Positions 35,917 through 47,248 of a stretch of DNA of 64,000 nucleotides are shown one piece after another. Numbering within the stretch: position 1 is the stretch's first letter; every line of letters starts with the position of its first letter. A program made the translations under genes and the position numbers. This DNA comes from Aotearoamyces nothofagi (taxonomy: Eukaryota > Ascomycota > Leotiomycetes > Leotiales > Tympanidaceae): assembly GCA_015345905.1 (NCBI GenBank), contig JADDTR010000020.1, positions 372,001 through 436,000 on the forward strand. The letters run 5' to 3'. Below the pieces are notes generated by a model that was given only the letters and a program-made list of their open reading frames with translations, made no database searches and was not told the origin of the DNA.

Positions 35917-36663
35917 CGTGTTTGCAGGAGTTTGGTGTCTTGGAAGGGTGGATCGGAGGACTTTCGATGCGACGCGCGGAGAAAGTGTTTAAGAAGCAAG
36001 CAGGAGCACTTTCAACTGTCGGATCCCATGAATATTGAGCATGAGGAACACAGTATCGTGACACTGATCGTAAATGGATCCTAGGTTCAGTCACAGGAAC
36101 AAAATGGAGACCACAAGAAATCGGAGTGGGTGCATTTGGTATGACCGCTTGCTGGGGAATCTGGCTCCATGTTTGCACTCGAGACAAACATTGGCGCCTC
36201 AGGCTGCAATCGTGGAAAAGCTTATCCCTCAAGCCCCACGTCACGGGCATTAAGACCCGGGAGTAGATCGGGACGAGACGAGCCATGTTACACTTACCAA
36301 TGTCAGACAGAGCCTTGTTCCTGTTGGAGCGAGCATATCCCTTTTTGTACACATAAGTTTCCATACCAAATTTCACTTGGATTGGCTAAAGGTACCTGCC
36401 TGCCAAGATGTCACGCAGGTTCAAATATTTTAATCAACCACAGATCAAATGGAAAAGTAATGTGGTCTTTCTTTCATGCTCGAGTATAGAGCTCTATAGA
36501 CATCTCATTCCTTATAAGTATCCTTTCTTAACCTTTCTATTCTCTGTAGAGATATAATCCATACTCGTCCGTAAGAGTATATCATTAAACGCCATCCCGT
36601 GTATGCCAATAGTTTAAAACAATGAAGTCGCCTGATATGTGCCAAGATTAGTGCGCCTCAAAA
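35917..36663. other. Intergenic region upstream of ING gene
   Basis: Promoter and leader of the ING gene and 3' side of the cis-prenyltransferase gene, both on the minus strand. A 193-codon reverse frame (35795-36376) overlaps the ING start in another frame and shows no family. Confidence 0.5.
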
Positions 36664-37880
36664 CTAACCTGACTTCGCCATCTTACTTATATTCGTCTTG
36701 GCGAGTAGTCTCTTCTTCTCTTCGAGGTGTTTTGTCCGCCATTGCCATTCGACCAAAACAAGTAAAAATTGAACTAACCCAAATTCCGGCCAGAGGCAAT
36801 CTAAGAAGACGATTTCCGTATCCTCATGGCACTGCCATAGCATGAAATCACTCAGTCTCTTCACGCCGCTGGTTCTAATCAGAAGTTCCAGTGGTGGGTC
36901 CCCAGCAGTAAACAAGTGATCTTCAATAGTGGCAGCTGTAATCGACTCTGGGTCAGGATAGACTGCGGTATTGTTTGCTTCTTGAGCATAATTGGGCGGT
37001 GAGTCGGGATGCAGCGTCGTCGAGGAGGACACCGAGTCCTCTGCATCAGAAGTAGTAGACGGTGTTGGTGAGGCAGCCCGTAGTGGGGATGAGGTATTCG
37101 AGGTTGTGAGGTGTCTTGAGCGGATCTTTTGTGTGATCCGGGTTTGAGAGAAAGGTCTAATATGAGGATGAAGTGGTTGAGAGAAATCCTCGACCGTTCC
37201 TCTGATTGCCGTTGTCATTTCGTCCCGTGATGTGTAAGGGAAACAGACATTGAGAACGGCGCTATACATGTTAGCCACTACACCGGATATCGAAGTAGAA
37301 AAGATCAAACTAACTCTCTATTTTTGCTTGTCATTGTAACAGCTCTTTCTATAGCCTCCAGCACATCTGGCTTGACAAGATCCCGCTGTCCAAGTATTCG
37401 AACACTCGCTCCGTATCGGTCTAGTAGATCGCCGTGTTCGGTAATCTGGGAAAGCTTGACTTTAAACATATCCATGAGGGCGTCGACTTCGTATTTCGAT
37501 CTCTTAAAGTTTTCTATACTGAATGCGTAGATTGTTACAACTTTAACACCCGATTTGTAGCATACTTCTAGCATCTATCCTATTGTCAGTGAACGAGTAA
37601 TGCAGAGTCATTTGGGATATGAACAAACCCTTGCTAAAGCCTCAAATCCAAGATTGTGGCCCTCTACGGTCTCGATCTTATGGCTTCTCGCAAATCGTCG
37701 ATTCCCGTCCATTACGAAAGCTACATGCTGGGGAACGGGTCCTTGGCGCACCGCCCCGATGAGAAGCTCTCGAAATTGGTTCACACTCCATTCAACAGGA
37801 GGAGATTCCCACAGCCACTTGCGAAGTTGGGATAGATGCATAGAAGACATGGTTGACGGTGATCGTAGCCACCAGGGCAA
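36664..37880 (-). CDS. Dehydrodolichyl diphosphate synthase (cis-prenyltransferase)
   Basis: Extends farnesyl diphosphate with isopentenyl diphosphate to long-chain polyprenyl diphosphate, the dolichol precursor for protein glycosylation, at the ER or lipid droplets (Rer2/Srt1 family). Exons 37629-37880, 37315-37574 and 36664-37261 give 369 residues. The catalytic motif [13 protein letters not shown] places the key Asp at residue 58. [14 protein letters not shown] and [15 protein letters not shown] are conserved, and [20 protein letters not shown] plus FLDCLWPEF close the domain. Between [11 protein letters not shown] and [11 protein letters not shown] sits a Ser/Thr/Pro-rich insert of about 75 residues, absent from the compact yeast enzyme. 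Both introns are 53-54 nt. The gene is divergent from the Dsc2-like gene. Confidence 0.94.
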
Positions 37881-38315
37881 CAGTGACGTGTCCTGGCGGG
37901 CTTAAAACAGGTTCGTATTAAATGGTCCGACAATGGGCGAGGCCTAGTTCGAAGAACTCTATGGAATTGATAGTTGGAAATTATGCCCAGTGAATAAGTA
38001 TCGCGACATGTATTAGAGATGGGTAAAGAGAGGGCGATATTTGGCGCTCTGTTGGGATCGTCACATGCAGTTGAAGCTTGTGGCCCGCTCAGACATAAAA
38101 GTTGGTGGAAGCCTCGCGTGCCTGAGCCACAACGGCAGGCTACAACATAACTCCGCGACAGGCTGCGACCCAAGCTTGGCTTCAACCATACCCATTTTTT
38201 GAGACGACCGAACAATCTTGTGATCCGGCTCCGGGATTCATTTGCACCTACGGCACTTTATGGGCGGACGGTCATCTTTAGTAGGACTCCATTAGCTCGG
38301 AAAGCACCACAAATC
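37881..38315. promoter_or_regulatory. Divergent promoter, cis-prenyltransferase / Dsc2-like
   Basis: 435 bp between two outward-facing start codons, so both genes are probably driven from here. No strong TATA box is visible. Confidence 0.55.
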
Positions 38316-39213
38316 ATGCTCTCGTCCGGTTTCACGGACGCCCCCGTCTCTCGCAGCCTCGTGTTTGGCCTCGTAGCGGCATCTCTCCTTGTCAGTGTCA
38401 CGGATGTGAAGCACTATTTCTATATCCAAGTAGACCCTCATCTTTGGCGGTATCATCAATTATGGCGGATCTTGATATACCAGCTTTGCTACACCAATTC
38501 ATCCGAAGTCCTCTTCGCCTCGATGACATTATATAATCTGAGAGTGGTAGAACGTCTCTGGGGTTCGAGGAAATTTGTTGTAAGCTAATAGGACTATTCT
38601 AACAATGGCGAAGGCATCCAATCTGGGAATTGCTAACATTTCCCAGTCATTCATCCTATTGTGTTATCCTTTCACAACCATCCTGCCGCCAATACTACTG
38701 GCTCTTATCATTCGGCCATTATCTTTCAATACGGTCAATTATATTCCGGCGGGTCTCACGCCCATTATATTTGCCCTGCTAGCCCAGTTTCATGCGGTCA
38801 TACCCCACATCTACAAATATCGCATGGCGACATCTGCGTCACCGCCAACAAATACCCCCTTTGTTGGCCTTACTTTTTCGGACAAATCATACACATATCT
38901 TCTAGCACTCCAGCTTTCTCTATCACAGTTTCCTGGTTCCCTGCTGTCAGCAGCTGTGGGCTGGGTCATCGGATATGCCTGGAGAAATGAAGTTCTACCA
39001 GAAGCAGTGACTCAATGGCGTGTCCCTGGTTGGATGGTTGGAATTGAAACTCAGAAACGAGGAGAGGGATTTGAAGGGTTAAGAAGAAGGCTTGAAGGAG
39101 AAAATACAAGTGCTAGTACTACCACAGGCGCAGATGGACGCTTGGCTGGTGATGTAGGTAGAAGGAGGACACTAGGAAGGCAATTGCTAGATCAGTTCAG
39201 AGGAGCCTTCTAA
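38316..39213 (+). CDS. Dsc2/UBAC2-like rhomboid-fold ER membrane protein
   Basis: Exons 38316-38579 and 38647-39213 give 276 residues. Several membrane segments (SLVFGLVAASLLVSVTDV, SFILLCYPFTTILPPILLAL, AGLTPIIFALLAQFHAVIP, PGSLLSAAVGWVIGYAW) and the text VDPHLWRYHQLWRILIYQLC match the rhomboid pseudoprotease region of Dsc2/UBAC2. Dsc2 is a subunit of the Golgi/endosomal Dsc E3 ubiquitin ligase that activates SREBP in fungi. There are no rhomboid catalytic GxSG and His residues, as expected for a pseudoprotease. After the last membrane segment there is a 60-residue basic tail, RRRTLGRQLLDQFRGAF, and no clear UBA domain, which Dsc2 and UBAC2 usually carry. An in-frame upstream ATG at 38199 would add 39 residues. 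Confidence 0.8.
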
Positions 39214-39697
39214 TGGCTTGCTTGATAGTCACTGTGGATTGAAAGAAAAATACATCGCAGCAGACAGCCCTATGAGCAAGTATAAAAGTAGCTTTGTTGA
39301 TATCGCGCCTGCTGTAGTTACGTGGCTAAATTAGGATTAGCTTGGCGATACGCTAAGCCCTACAAAACCCTTCGGGGTACTAGGTTGAGGTAGATACCTT
39401 ACCTTACTTTCGTTTCGCGTTTATCAAAATCAATACAGACATTCAGAGCACTTCTTACGATACGTTCCCCCATAGCAGGCAGTACATGTAGGTAGCACTG
39501 CTGGACTCGCTATATTTATGCCTGGCATATCGGGTATCAAGGCTTAGTCATCGCAAGCTAGTAAGGCAGCTCCATCATCGGTGTCCAGATCTTGTATCTC
39601 CAACCAGCAGTTCAAGCTCTGACATAGGGAGTGACTGCTGCACAACCATAAATATCTCAAGGACCTTAAATCGTAGGCTTGAGACAATATATCTACC
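39214..39697. other. Intergenic region upstream of V-ATPase gene
   Basis: 3' side of the Dsc2-like gene and promoter of vph1. ACCTTACCTTAC repeats near 39397-39409; no coding signal. Confidence 0.5.
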
Positions 39698-42427
39698 ATG
39701 GCACCAGCAAAGGATACCATGTTCCGCTCTGCGGACATGAGTATGGTGCAACTCTACGTCGCCAACGAGATAGGGCGTGAAGTCATAAATGCCTTAGGAG
39801 AGATTGGAGAGGTTCAATTCCGCGATGTAAGCATTATTGCTACAGTTCAACTTGTTTTAAACTAACTGTGACTATAGCTCAATGCCGATACAACCGCGTT
39901 TCAGAGGACGTTTACCCAAGAGATCAGACGCCTCGACAATGTGGAGAGACAGCTTCGTATGTACCAAATAGTCGTATAAATCAATTGCACATTCACTAAC
40001 ACGCGCAGGTTACTTTCACACCCAAATGGAGAAGGCCGGTATCCCCTTGAGGAAGCTAGATTTAGACGTCGACACCCTCGCTGTCCCCTCCGCATCCGAA
40101 ATTGATGAATTAGCCGATCGCAGTCAAAGCCTCGAACAAAGAGTAACTTCCTTGAACGATAGCTACGAAACATTGAAAAAGCGGGAGGTTGAGCTGCTGG
40201 AGTGGAGGTGGGTGTTGAAAGAAGCGGGTGGCTTCTTCGACCGTGCTCACGGCAATGTCGAGGAAATCAGATCCTCAATAGACGATGACGATGCCCCTCT
40301 TCTACACGACGTTGAACAGCATGGCCAGAATGGAGATGCCGAACGATCATTTTCAGGCATGAACATTGGTTTTGTGTCCGGTGTCATTCCAAGAGAAAGG
40401 GTCGCGGCGTTCGAACGGATCCTGTGGCGAACACTCCGCGGCAACCTCTACATGAACCAAGCAGAGATTCCCGAACCCCTGGTAGATCCTACAAATAATG
40501 AGCCAGTTAACAAGAATGTCTTCGTTATCTTCGCTCATGGAAAGGAAATTATCGCCAAGATACGGAAGATTTCTGAGTCGTTAGGTGCCGACTTGTATAG
40601 CGTGGATGAAAACAGTGACCTACGGAGAGACCAGATCCATGAGGTTAACACAAGACTGAGCGATCTTGCTAGTGTCCTTCGCAATACGAAACAGACTCTT
40701 GATGCCGAGCTAACTCAGATTGCAAGGAGCTTGGCTGCTTGGATTGTGATCATCAAGAAGGAGAAGGCAGTCTATCAGACTCTAAACCTCCTTTCATATG
40801 ATCACGCCAGGAAAACTCTGATTGCTGAAGCCTGGTGCCCTACCAACTCTCTTCCGCTAATCAAAGCTACACTTCATGATGTTAACAATCGAGCTGGTCT
40901 ATCAGTACCTTCTATTATCAACGAAATTAGGACGAACAAAACGCCGCCCACATATCAAAAGACGAATAAGTTCACTGAGGGTTTTCAGACCATCATTAAC
41001 GCCTATGGTACAGCGAAATACCAGGAAATCAATCCTGGATTACCAACTATTGTCACTTTCCCATTCCTCTTCGCCGTTATGTTCGGCGATCTTGGGCACG
41101 GTTTTCTCATGTTCCTTGCAGCTGCGGCTATGATCTACTGGGAGAAGCCGTTGAAGAAAGTACGAGATGAGATCTTCTCAATGGCCTACTATGGACGATA
41201 CATCATGCTTATGATGGGAATTTTCTCTATGTACACGGGTCTCGTTTATAACGACATCTTTTCGCGATCCATGTCCCTCTTTCCGAGTGCCTGGGAGTGG
41301 CCAGACCATTTTAATGAAGGAGAGGCCGTCGTAGCGCACTTAAAAGGGGACTCTAGGTATCCTTTTGGTCTCGACTGGATTTGGCACGGTACTGAGAATA
41401 CCCTTCTTTTTGCCAACAGCTATAAGATGAAACTCAGTATATTGATGGGTTGGGCACATATGACGTACTCATTATGTCTTTCATATATCAACTCTCGCCA
41501 TTTTAAGACCCCTATCGACATCTGGGGCAATTTCATCCCGGGAATGATCTTCTTTCAGTCAATTTTCGGATATCTCGTTTTCACGATCGTATATAAATGG
41601 GCAACGGACTGGTATGCAATTGGGAAAGCACCTCCAGGGCTATTGAACATGTTAATATACATGTTTTTACAACCTACCGCCACTATCCAGGACCCGTTAT
41701 TTGGCGACGGAACTGCCCAGTCGTATCTTCAGATCACGCTGGTACTTCTTGCAATAATACAGGTGCCAATCCTCTTGTTCTTAAAGCCATTTTATTTGAG
41801 ATGGGAGCACAATAGGGCTCGTGCCAAGGGCTACAGGGGAATTGGTGAGACATCTCGCGTTAGTGCTCTTGACGGTGATGATAATGATAGCAATACTCTC
41901 GACGGCCGAGGCAGCTTGAATAGTGAAGGAGATGGCGTAGCGATGATTACGCAAGATATAGGCGAGGAAGAGCATGAGGAGTTCGAGTTTTCCGAGGTTA
42001 TGATTCACCAAATCATCCATACTATCGGTATGCTACATTTTTATAACAGTGCTTCTGTTCCCTACTAACTCTTATAGAATTCTGTCTCAATTGCGTGTCT
42101 CACACAGCCTCTTACCTTCGGTTGTGGGCTCTTTCCTTAGCTCATCAGCAATTATCCCTCGTCTTATGGTCCATGACCTTGGGACTTGGTCTTAGTTCCA
42201 CTGGGACTGTCGGAGTTATCTTATTGGTTATCACATTTTTCATGTGGTTCTTCCTCAGTGTTGCTGTTTTGGTAGTCATGGAGGGTACTAGTGCTATGTT
42301 GCACAGTCTACGTCTTCATTGGGTGGAGGCTATGAGCAAGCACTTCATTGGTGATGGTATCCCCTTTGAACCCTTCTCTTTCAAGAAGATGTTAGAGGAA
42401 GATGAGGAAGCAGCCGAATTCAGCTAG
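39698..42427 (+). CDS. vph1: V-type proton ATPase subunit a
   Basis: Membrane subunit of the Vo sector that forms the proton half-channels of the vacuolar ATPase. Exons 39698-39826, 39878-39956, 40009-42027 and 42078-42427 give 858 residues, near the 840 of yeast Vph1. The N-terminus [20 protein letters not shown] and the cytosolic coiled-coil half precede eight membrane segments beginning near [20 protein letters not shown]. The essential Arg of the proton path is in [16 protein letters not shown], about residue 757. The C-terminus ends DEEAAEFS. Only one isoform is visible, so vacuolar (Vph1) versus Golgi (Stv1) type cannot be told apart; filamentous ascomycetes usually have one gene. Confidence 0.97.
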
Positions 42428-42768
42428 AGGCGTAGAGATACCTTGATAGTCATGTCTATTGAAACTTTGATAAGACAGAAGAATTGTATACTTAGCATAG
42501 TGTAGAATATGTTTCTTGATCTGTGAGTAGTAATGCTGCATTGAGATCTCGATGATGGATGGTTTGCGTGTCCTTTGGTCGGCTTTTTCGCCGATGGTGC
42601 AAGGCCGCCCCCACTGCGGCACCCACTTGATAAGATTTACTTTTATCGTTTCGGTCCCAGTATAAAATTTCTTCTAGCTCAAAGCATACCGGATCAAATC
42701 TTGACCGTTTGAGTCAAAAGCTAATCATAGTAGTTTCTATCAGCTCTTATCAACAAATTTGTTACACT
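42428..42768. other. Intergenic region, vph1 3' side and PAQR promoter
   Basis: Tandem-oriented neighbours separated by 341 bp. Nothing distinctive was seen. Confidence 0.5.
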
Positions 42769-43913
42769 ATGGCGGCCTACTCCCAGTTGTATAAACGCGC
42801 ACGGGTACAAACAATTACAGCATCATCAAGCTCCAGCCTCTCCGAAGTCGGCTATGGTGATAAGGGCGAAGATGCTCGACGATCTTATGACGGTCATTCT
42901 CCAGTCCTTCTATCCTATGATGACATGCCAGAGTGGCATCAAGATAACAACTACATAGTCCACGGATATCGGCCTGAATCGAGATCTCTTTCAGCATGTT
43001 TTGCCAGCTGGAGTTACCTTCATAACGAGACCGTCAATATATTCTCACACCTTATACCGGCTCTCGCTTTTGTGGGGATAGAGGTGTGGATATTTGGCTA
43101 CTTCGAGGATCGATACCCGGAAGCCAAGCTTTTGGAGCGTCTCGTCTTTGCATTTTTCCTCCTGACTGCTAGCGTCTGCTTGGGGACATCAGCAACCTAT
43201 CATACGTTGATGAATCATTCAGTGGAGGTCTCACACTTGTGGCTAAAACTGGATTTTATTGGGATTGTTCTTCTCACACTAGGGGACTTTGTGTCCGGGG
43301 TGTATATGGGGTTCTACTGTGAGCCAACCTTACATAGGCTCTATTGGGCAATGGTATTAAGGCCCATCTTGTCATTAATTTAGTGGCAGCAAACTGATGA
43401 TATTTGTGGTAGATCCTTACGCTGGGTTCAGGGACTATCATCATCCTTATTAACCCTAAATTCCAAGGCAAGAAATACCGTACTTTCCGCCTCAGCACAT
43501 TCGTGTGTACGGCGCTGTCTGGATTTGTACCCTTGACACACGGTATCATTATTTTTGGTTTGTCACAGATGAATAAGCAATCTGGAATGTCATACTATCT
43601 CCTAGAAGGGTTATTTTTAGCAATTGGGGCCTTCTTCTACGGTGTAAGCCTCCTTACCTATTCTACTAACTAATATCAACGATCCTCTATGAAGTCTCCA
43701 AAAGACAATGAAATGCTGATTTGCATATAGACACGTATTCCAGAAAGTCTGACGCCTGGCCGGTTTGACTTCTTCGGATGCTCACATCAAATATTCCATA
43801 TATTTGTTGTGCTAGCATGCATCGCACAGTTCGTAGGTATCATGGAGGCATACGATTACAACTATCACCATCGAAGCTGTGGGCCTGCGTCCCACATCCA
43901 TCTGAATCCTTAA
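42769..43913 (+). CDS. PAQR/adiponectin-receptor-like (Izh/HlyIII family) membrane protein
   Basis: Seven-transmembrane protein of the PAQR family; fungal members (Izh1-4) affect zinc and sterol homeostasis, and animal members have ceramidase activity. Exons 42769-43353, 43413-43643 and 43731-43913 give 332 residues. Signature text: FASWSYLHNETVNIFSHLIP before TM1, SATYHTLMNHSVEVSHLWLK with the first zinc-ligand His, and FGCSHQIFHIFVVLAC with the two C-terminal His ligands. An N-terminal cytosolic region of about 75 residues (Ser-rich, then DDMPEWHQDNNYIVHGYRP) is typical. Intron 1 contains an in-frame stop, which supports splicing there. Confidence 0.93.
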
Positions 43914-44200
43914 ATGGCTAAGAATGGACAGATTCTCTTGCCGGAAATATATGAGGGTGTTGTTCATTTGTAGCAGAGGACGGTATATTTAATACCAAAT
44001 CCTACTCTCCTCTAGGTTATTTGATTCGGATAAGGCGGTTGTCAATAGTTCATGGTAACAAAGCAAGTGCAGAGCAAATAAAAACTTGTTCAAAGGTCTT
44101 ACCCATACCAAGAGTAGTACACAACCCACTCGAGTCACTCCACTCGAGCATTTAGTACTAACTAATCTTAAATGCAGTTTATAACCATCAAATATCAAGT

Positions 44201-44538
44201 CTAATCAAACCTTCGACCAACCAGGTCCTCACTTAGCTACCCTAGCTTCCTCAGATTCTCTACGTTGGCAACAAAAGGGGGGATTGTATTCTTTGATATA
44301 CCACTATCTTCCAAATAGGTAGGCTCCAGATTCCCCTTCAATGCTAGGATCCAATGCTACTACTAGCTTAATAGCACAACCATTGTTGTAACTTCTTAGT
44401 CGGTCCTCGTTTAAGATCTTTTCCATCTTTTCCCGCAGCCTCTTCCCTCTGTTTCAATGCTCCTGCCATAGCTTCTTTAGATACCTGATCCTTCATTCTA
44501 GTGGCAATGCCTCCCGGAAGCACGGAGAAAGAAAGCAC
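44201..44538 (-). pseudogene. Relic of a short-chain dehydrogenase/reductase 3' end
   Basis: Reading the minus strand, pieces of an SDR (Rossmann-fold, retinol-dehydrogenase/TIC32-like) C-terminus appear in order: FSVLPGGIATRMKDQVSKEA, then KKLQQ, shift of frame to GCAIKLVVALDPSIEGESG and AYL, shift of frame to EDSGISKN..., NVENLRKLG, an in-frame TAG, and LSEDLVGRRFD followed by TAG. In intact relatives the order is PGGI, QQGA, ALDP, SGAYL, KLW-LSE-LVG. The part that should carry the NAD(P)-binding GxxxGxG and YxxxK active site is absent: upstream, 22 bp away, is the amidase stop codon. So this looks like a truncated, decayed host gene with at least two frameshifts and one internal stop. A short 43-codon frame (44368-44496) is part of it. 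Confidence 0.7.
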
Positions 44539-44560
44539 CTAACATAGCAATCACAGATAA

Positions 44561-46321
44561 TTATATCTGCAATGCGTCTTTAATAACTTCGAGCATCGAG
44601 ACAACTTTTTCTTCCTCTAATCTCCTCCCGATAACCACAAGTCCCACTAGAGCGTTTTCGTGGTTTTGAGGCGATCCATCTATGTATGTGTCAGTCAAGA
44701 ATAAGATCTGTTTCATGGTTTAACTTACAATATTCGGTGACTTTCTTGTCGATATCGGAAATTGGTTTCCAATCAGCCGGGACTACATCCTTTTCGAGAT
44801 CAACCTTGGTGACGGGAAATATCCCGGTACTGAGATCTAGAAGAGGCACGAGCGATCCCCAGTGATACTATGAAGCAATTAGTCGCCCCTCTCTTCAAGC
44901 TGTAAGAACCGACTTCTAGGATGGCTTACAGGATAGCCACCATCATTATGTCTGATGGCCGGAAAGGGAGTACTAGGCATTATCAAGCCGTCAATAGGAC
45001 GGCCCGTACTCGTTAGCTTCTTGCTGTTTTGCCAACGCTCCAACCATTTAGTGGACAGCTCTGTCCGCCGCTGTTGATTTTGCCACGTTTCGAATACAGT
45101 CTGCGGATTTCTCTTCGCACTGTGGCCGAGCCAGGCTTCTAACTGCGGATGCAGAGGTTCTCCCGAAGCGTCTGTGTCCCGCTGGAACTCTTGGCCTCCA
45201 TCAGCTGACCACATTTTTGATATAATCTGTGTTGTCTCGATGGACTCGGTTGGAAGGTAATCGATGACTTCATGGCCAGCAGCAAGAATTGCTGCCTTTG
45301 TGAGTTCCATTGCCCGTCGGAGCGGTGGAGTTGGATTAACAAATCCATCACCCATTCCGAATCCAAAGGCAAGTTTCTTTGGTAGCTTCTCCTCTTCAGT
45401 ACGCCACGGGATTGGCACGACTTGTGGATCGTAGAGCCAAGGCTTCTGTGCAATAATACTGGACATGAACAGCCGGATGTCTGCTGGTGATCGGCATATA
45501 GGACCTGCACATGATCGCACTGCTTCTTGGCCAAGGAATGTATTTGCAACACGCTGATAGCTAACTCTTCCATGAGATGGTCTGAGACCATAGAGACCAG
45601 TGAACGAGCACGGGTGGCGGATACTACCACCGATATCTGTGCCGACGCCAATGAAGGATCCCCTAAAAGACACAAGAGCAGATTCTCCTCCTGAAGATCC
45701 GCCAGTAGTTAACTGGCGGTTTCGAGGGTTCCTAGTCCGCCCAAATACATTGTTTACACTCTCCCCCATCATCAACGTTGCTGGAATATTCGTCTTAACA
45801 TATGGGATGGCGCCTGCAGCTACAAGCAATGCTACCAGAGTTGATTCTTCCGTAGCTGGTTTATTAGCCCAGGCAATATAGCCCACGGTCGTATCCACGC
45901 CTTTCAGATTGAACTGGTCCTTAAAACTGATAGGAAGGCCATGCAGTGGACCAATTGGCTTTCCTTCGCGCTCGTAGTAGACATCTAATTCCTTTGCTCT
46001 CGAAATGGCTTCTTCGAATTTAATCTCCGTCAAACAGTTGATGAGCTGTTGAGCCACGGCAGCCTTGTGGCACACAGCTAAGATTACTTCTTTTGCTTTG
46101 AGTTCGCCTCGCGCCATCTTCAGGACGACTTCTGATGCTGTCAAATCGGTGATTTCGAGTTCCCTATCAGTGAATAGTCCAGATGTCCTTGGGAACTCTT
46201 GCACATCTGTTATGTCCTCGCCAGGTAGTAGTTCTGATGGAATTTTCCATGCTGCTGGTATCTTTTCTTCTCGCTCCTTTTGCTTCTGGGCCGCAACTTC
46301 TTGCCACAGCTGTTTTCCCAT
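44561..46321 (-). CDS. Amidase-signature enzyme, acetamidase (AmdS) type
   Basis: Hydrolyses an amide to a carboxylate and ammonia; fungal acetamidases of this size allow growth on acetamide. Exons 44930-46321, 44729-44867 and 44561-44679 give 549 residues, matching the family. The Lys-cisSer-Ser triad is intact: Lys134 in PISFKDQFNLKG, Ser in TTGGSSGGESAL near 209-210, and Ser233 in GTDIGGSIRHPCSF. The N-terminus MGKQLWQEVAAQKQKEREEK has no targeting signal, so it is probably cytosolic. The C-terminal text ALVGLVVIGRRLEEEKVV is typical. The gene is divergent from the urea permease and shares its upstream region, where GATA sites cluster on this side. Substrate range is not determined by these motifs. 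Confidence 0.93.
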
Positions 46322-46372
46322 TGTATATGACGTCTAACAGAAGCGGCTTTGAAGATATACGGTCTAGTTGAG

Positions 46373-46565
46373 AGATAGATCCCTTTGACTTGCAATGCGT
46401 CTCTTTCTGATCAAGGATTCTTTTTTTATCTGTATCATAGACTTAGGGTATACCACGCTATCTAGCCTAGATTTTTTATATTTGCCAGCTTCTTTGGACG
46501 TTTTCTTGTCCTTAGACTAAAGTCGAGGGCAATTCGCTGATGCGCGTTCCCGATGTAGGAGATAA
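46373..46565. promoter_or_regulatory. Cluster of four GATA-factor sites
   Basis: HGATAR sites (AreA/NIT2 type) occur at 46373-46378 (AGATAG), 46426-46431 (AGATAA on minus), 46458-46463 (AGATAG on minus) and 46560-46565 (AGATAA). They lie 52-244 bp upstream of the amidase ATG. By simple base-frequency reasoning about 0.6 site is expected in 193 bp. Two more, at 47157-47162 and 47276-47281, lie near the permease start. Confidence 0.5.
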
Positions 46566-46840
46566 GGCGGCAGAGAGTTCCGAAAACTGGCGTTGCTTAG
46601 AGGCCATCTAACGATCTAAGTCTTAATCATCTGACTTGCATCTCCGCCCACATCAACCCTACACCATGGAGCTCAAACCAGTACCTTGAGATTAACGTTA
46701 CCAGCAGGATTTAAGACTCAGTATCTAGATATCCTTCGAATCATCTAGAAGTTTGGTTATTAGATTCCGGGCTGTGCATACCAGCTTTCTGTATATGCAC
46801 GGCCATAAATTCCAAACGTAGGCTTGGTATAGTTTCCTCT

Positions 46841-47248
46841 TCAAAATCGAACGACCAATTGAACCTGACTCGGGGGAGCGTCCTTACCTCGCTCAATGCG
46901 GCCAAAAAGTCCGATTCTTATCAACCGCGGCGACGATCGGTCAACGCCTCTCTGGTACCGTATGTTTCTGCGGCGGAGATCCGCACTTTTCCAGGACTGA
47001 ATGGCATGTAAAGTCGTCCCAGAGATGAGTACGATAGCATGATCCCGACGGAAGCCTTCGGGAAGAATATCGCCAGAAATATGGTAGGCGTCTCGTTTCG
47101 ACGAGGCATAGCCAACATGAGAAGCAGCTGCGCGCTTGTTCAGACTCAAGCTGTTCTTATCTTTATGACTAGCAGAGTAACCGCATGATCTCCAATGGCG
47201 GTAGGTTACAATACTAGAGATATAAAGGTGGCCAATCCTAAACCTCAT
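46841..47248 (-). CDS. Doubtful hypothetical ORF in the shared promoter
   Basis: A 135-codon reverse frame overlaps the permease TATA box. Its middle part (AYHISGDILPEGFRRDHAI, VLISGTTLHAIQSWKSADL) has fungal-like codon choice, but the opposite strand is also open over much of it and no family is recognised. More likely chance or a decayed remnant than a working gene. Confidence 0.2.
   Translation of the reverse strand: MRFRIGHLYISSIVTYRHWRSCGYSASHKDKNSLSLNKRAAASHVGYASSKRDAYHISGDILPEGFRRDHAIVLISGTTLHAIQSWKSADLRRRNIRYQRGVDRSSPRLIRIGLFGRIERGKDAPPSQVQLVVRF
47221..47226 (+). promoter_or_regulatory. Candidate TATA box of the urea permease gene
   Basis: TATAAA followed by GG, 95 bp upstream of the ATG, with CCAAT just downstream and a TGATAA (minus strand) 35-40 bp before the ATG. 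Confidence 0.5.

Noticed and set aside
35795-36376. 193-codon reverse frame upstream of the ING gene
   Set aside because: Overlaps the ING start in a different frame and has no family features; probably leader sequence.
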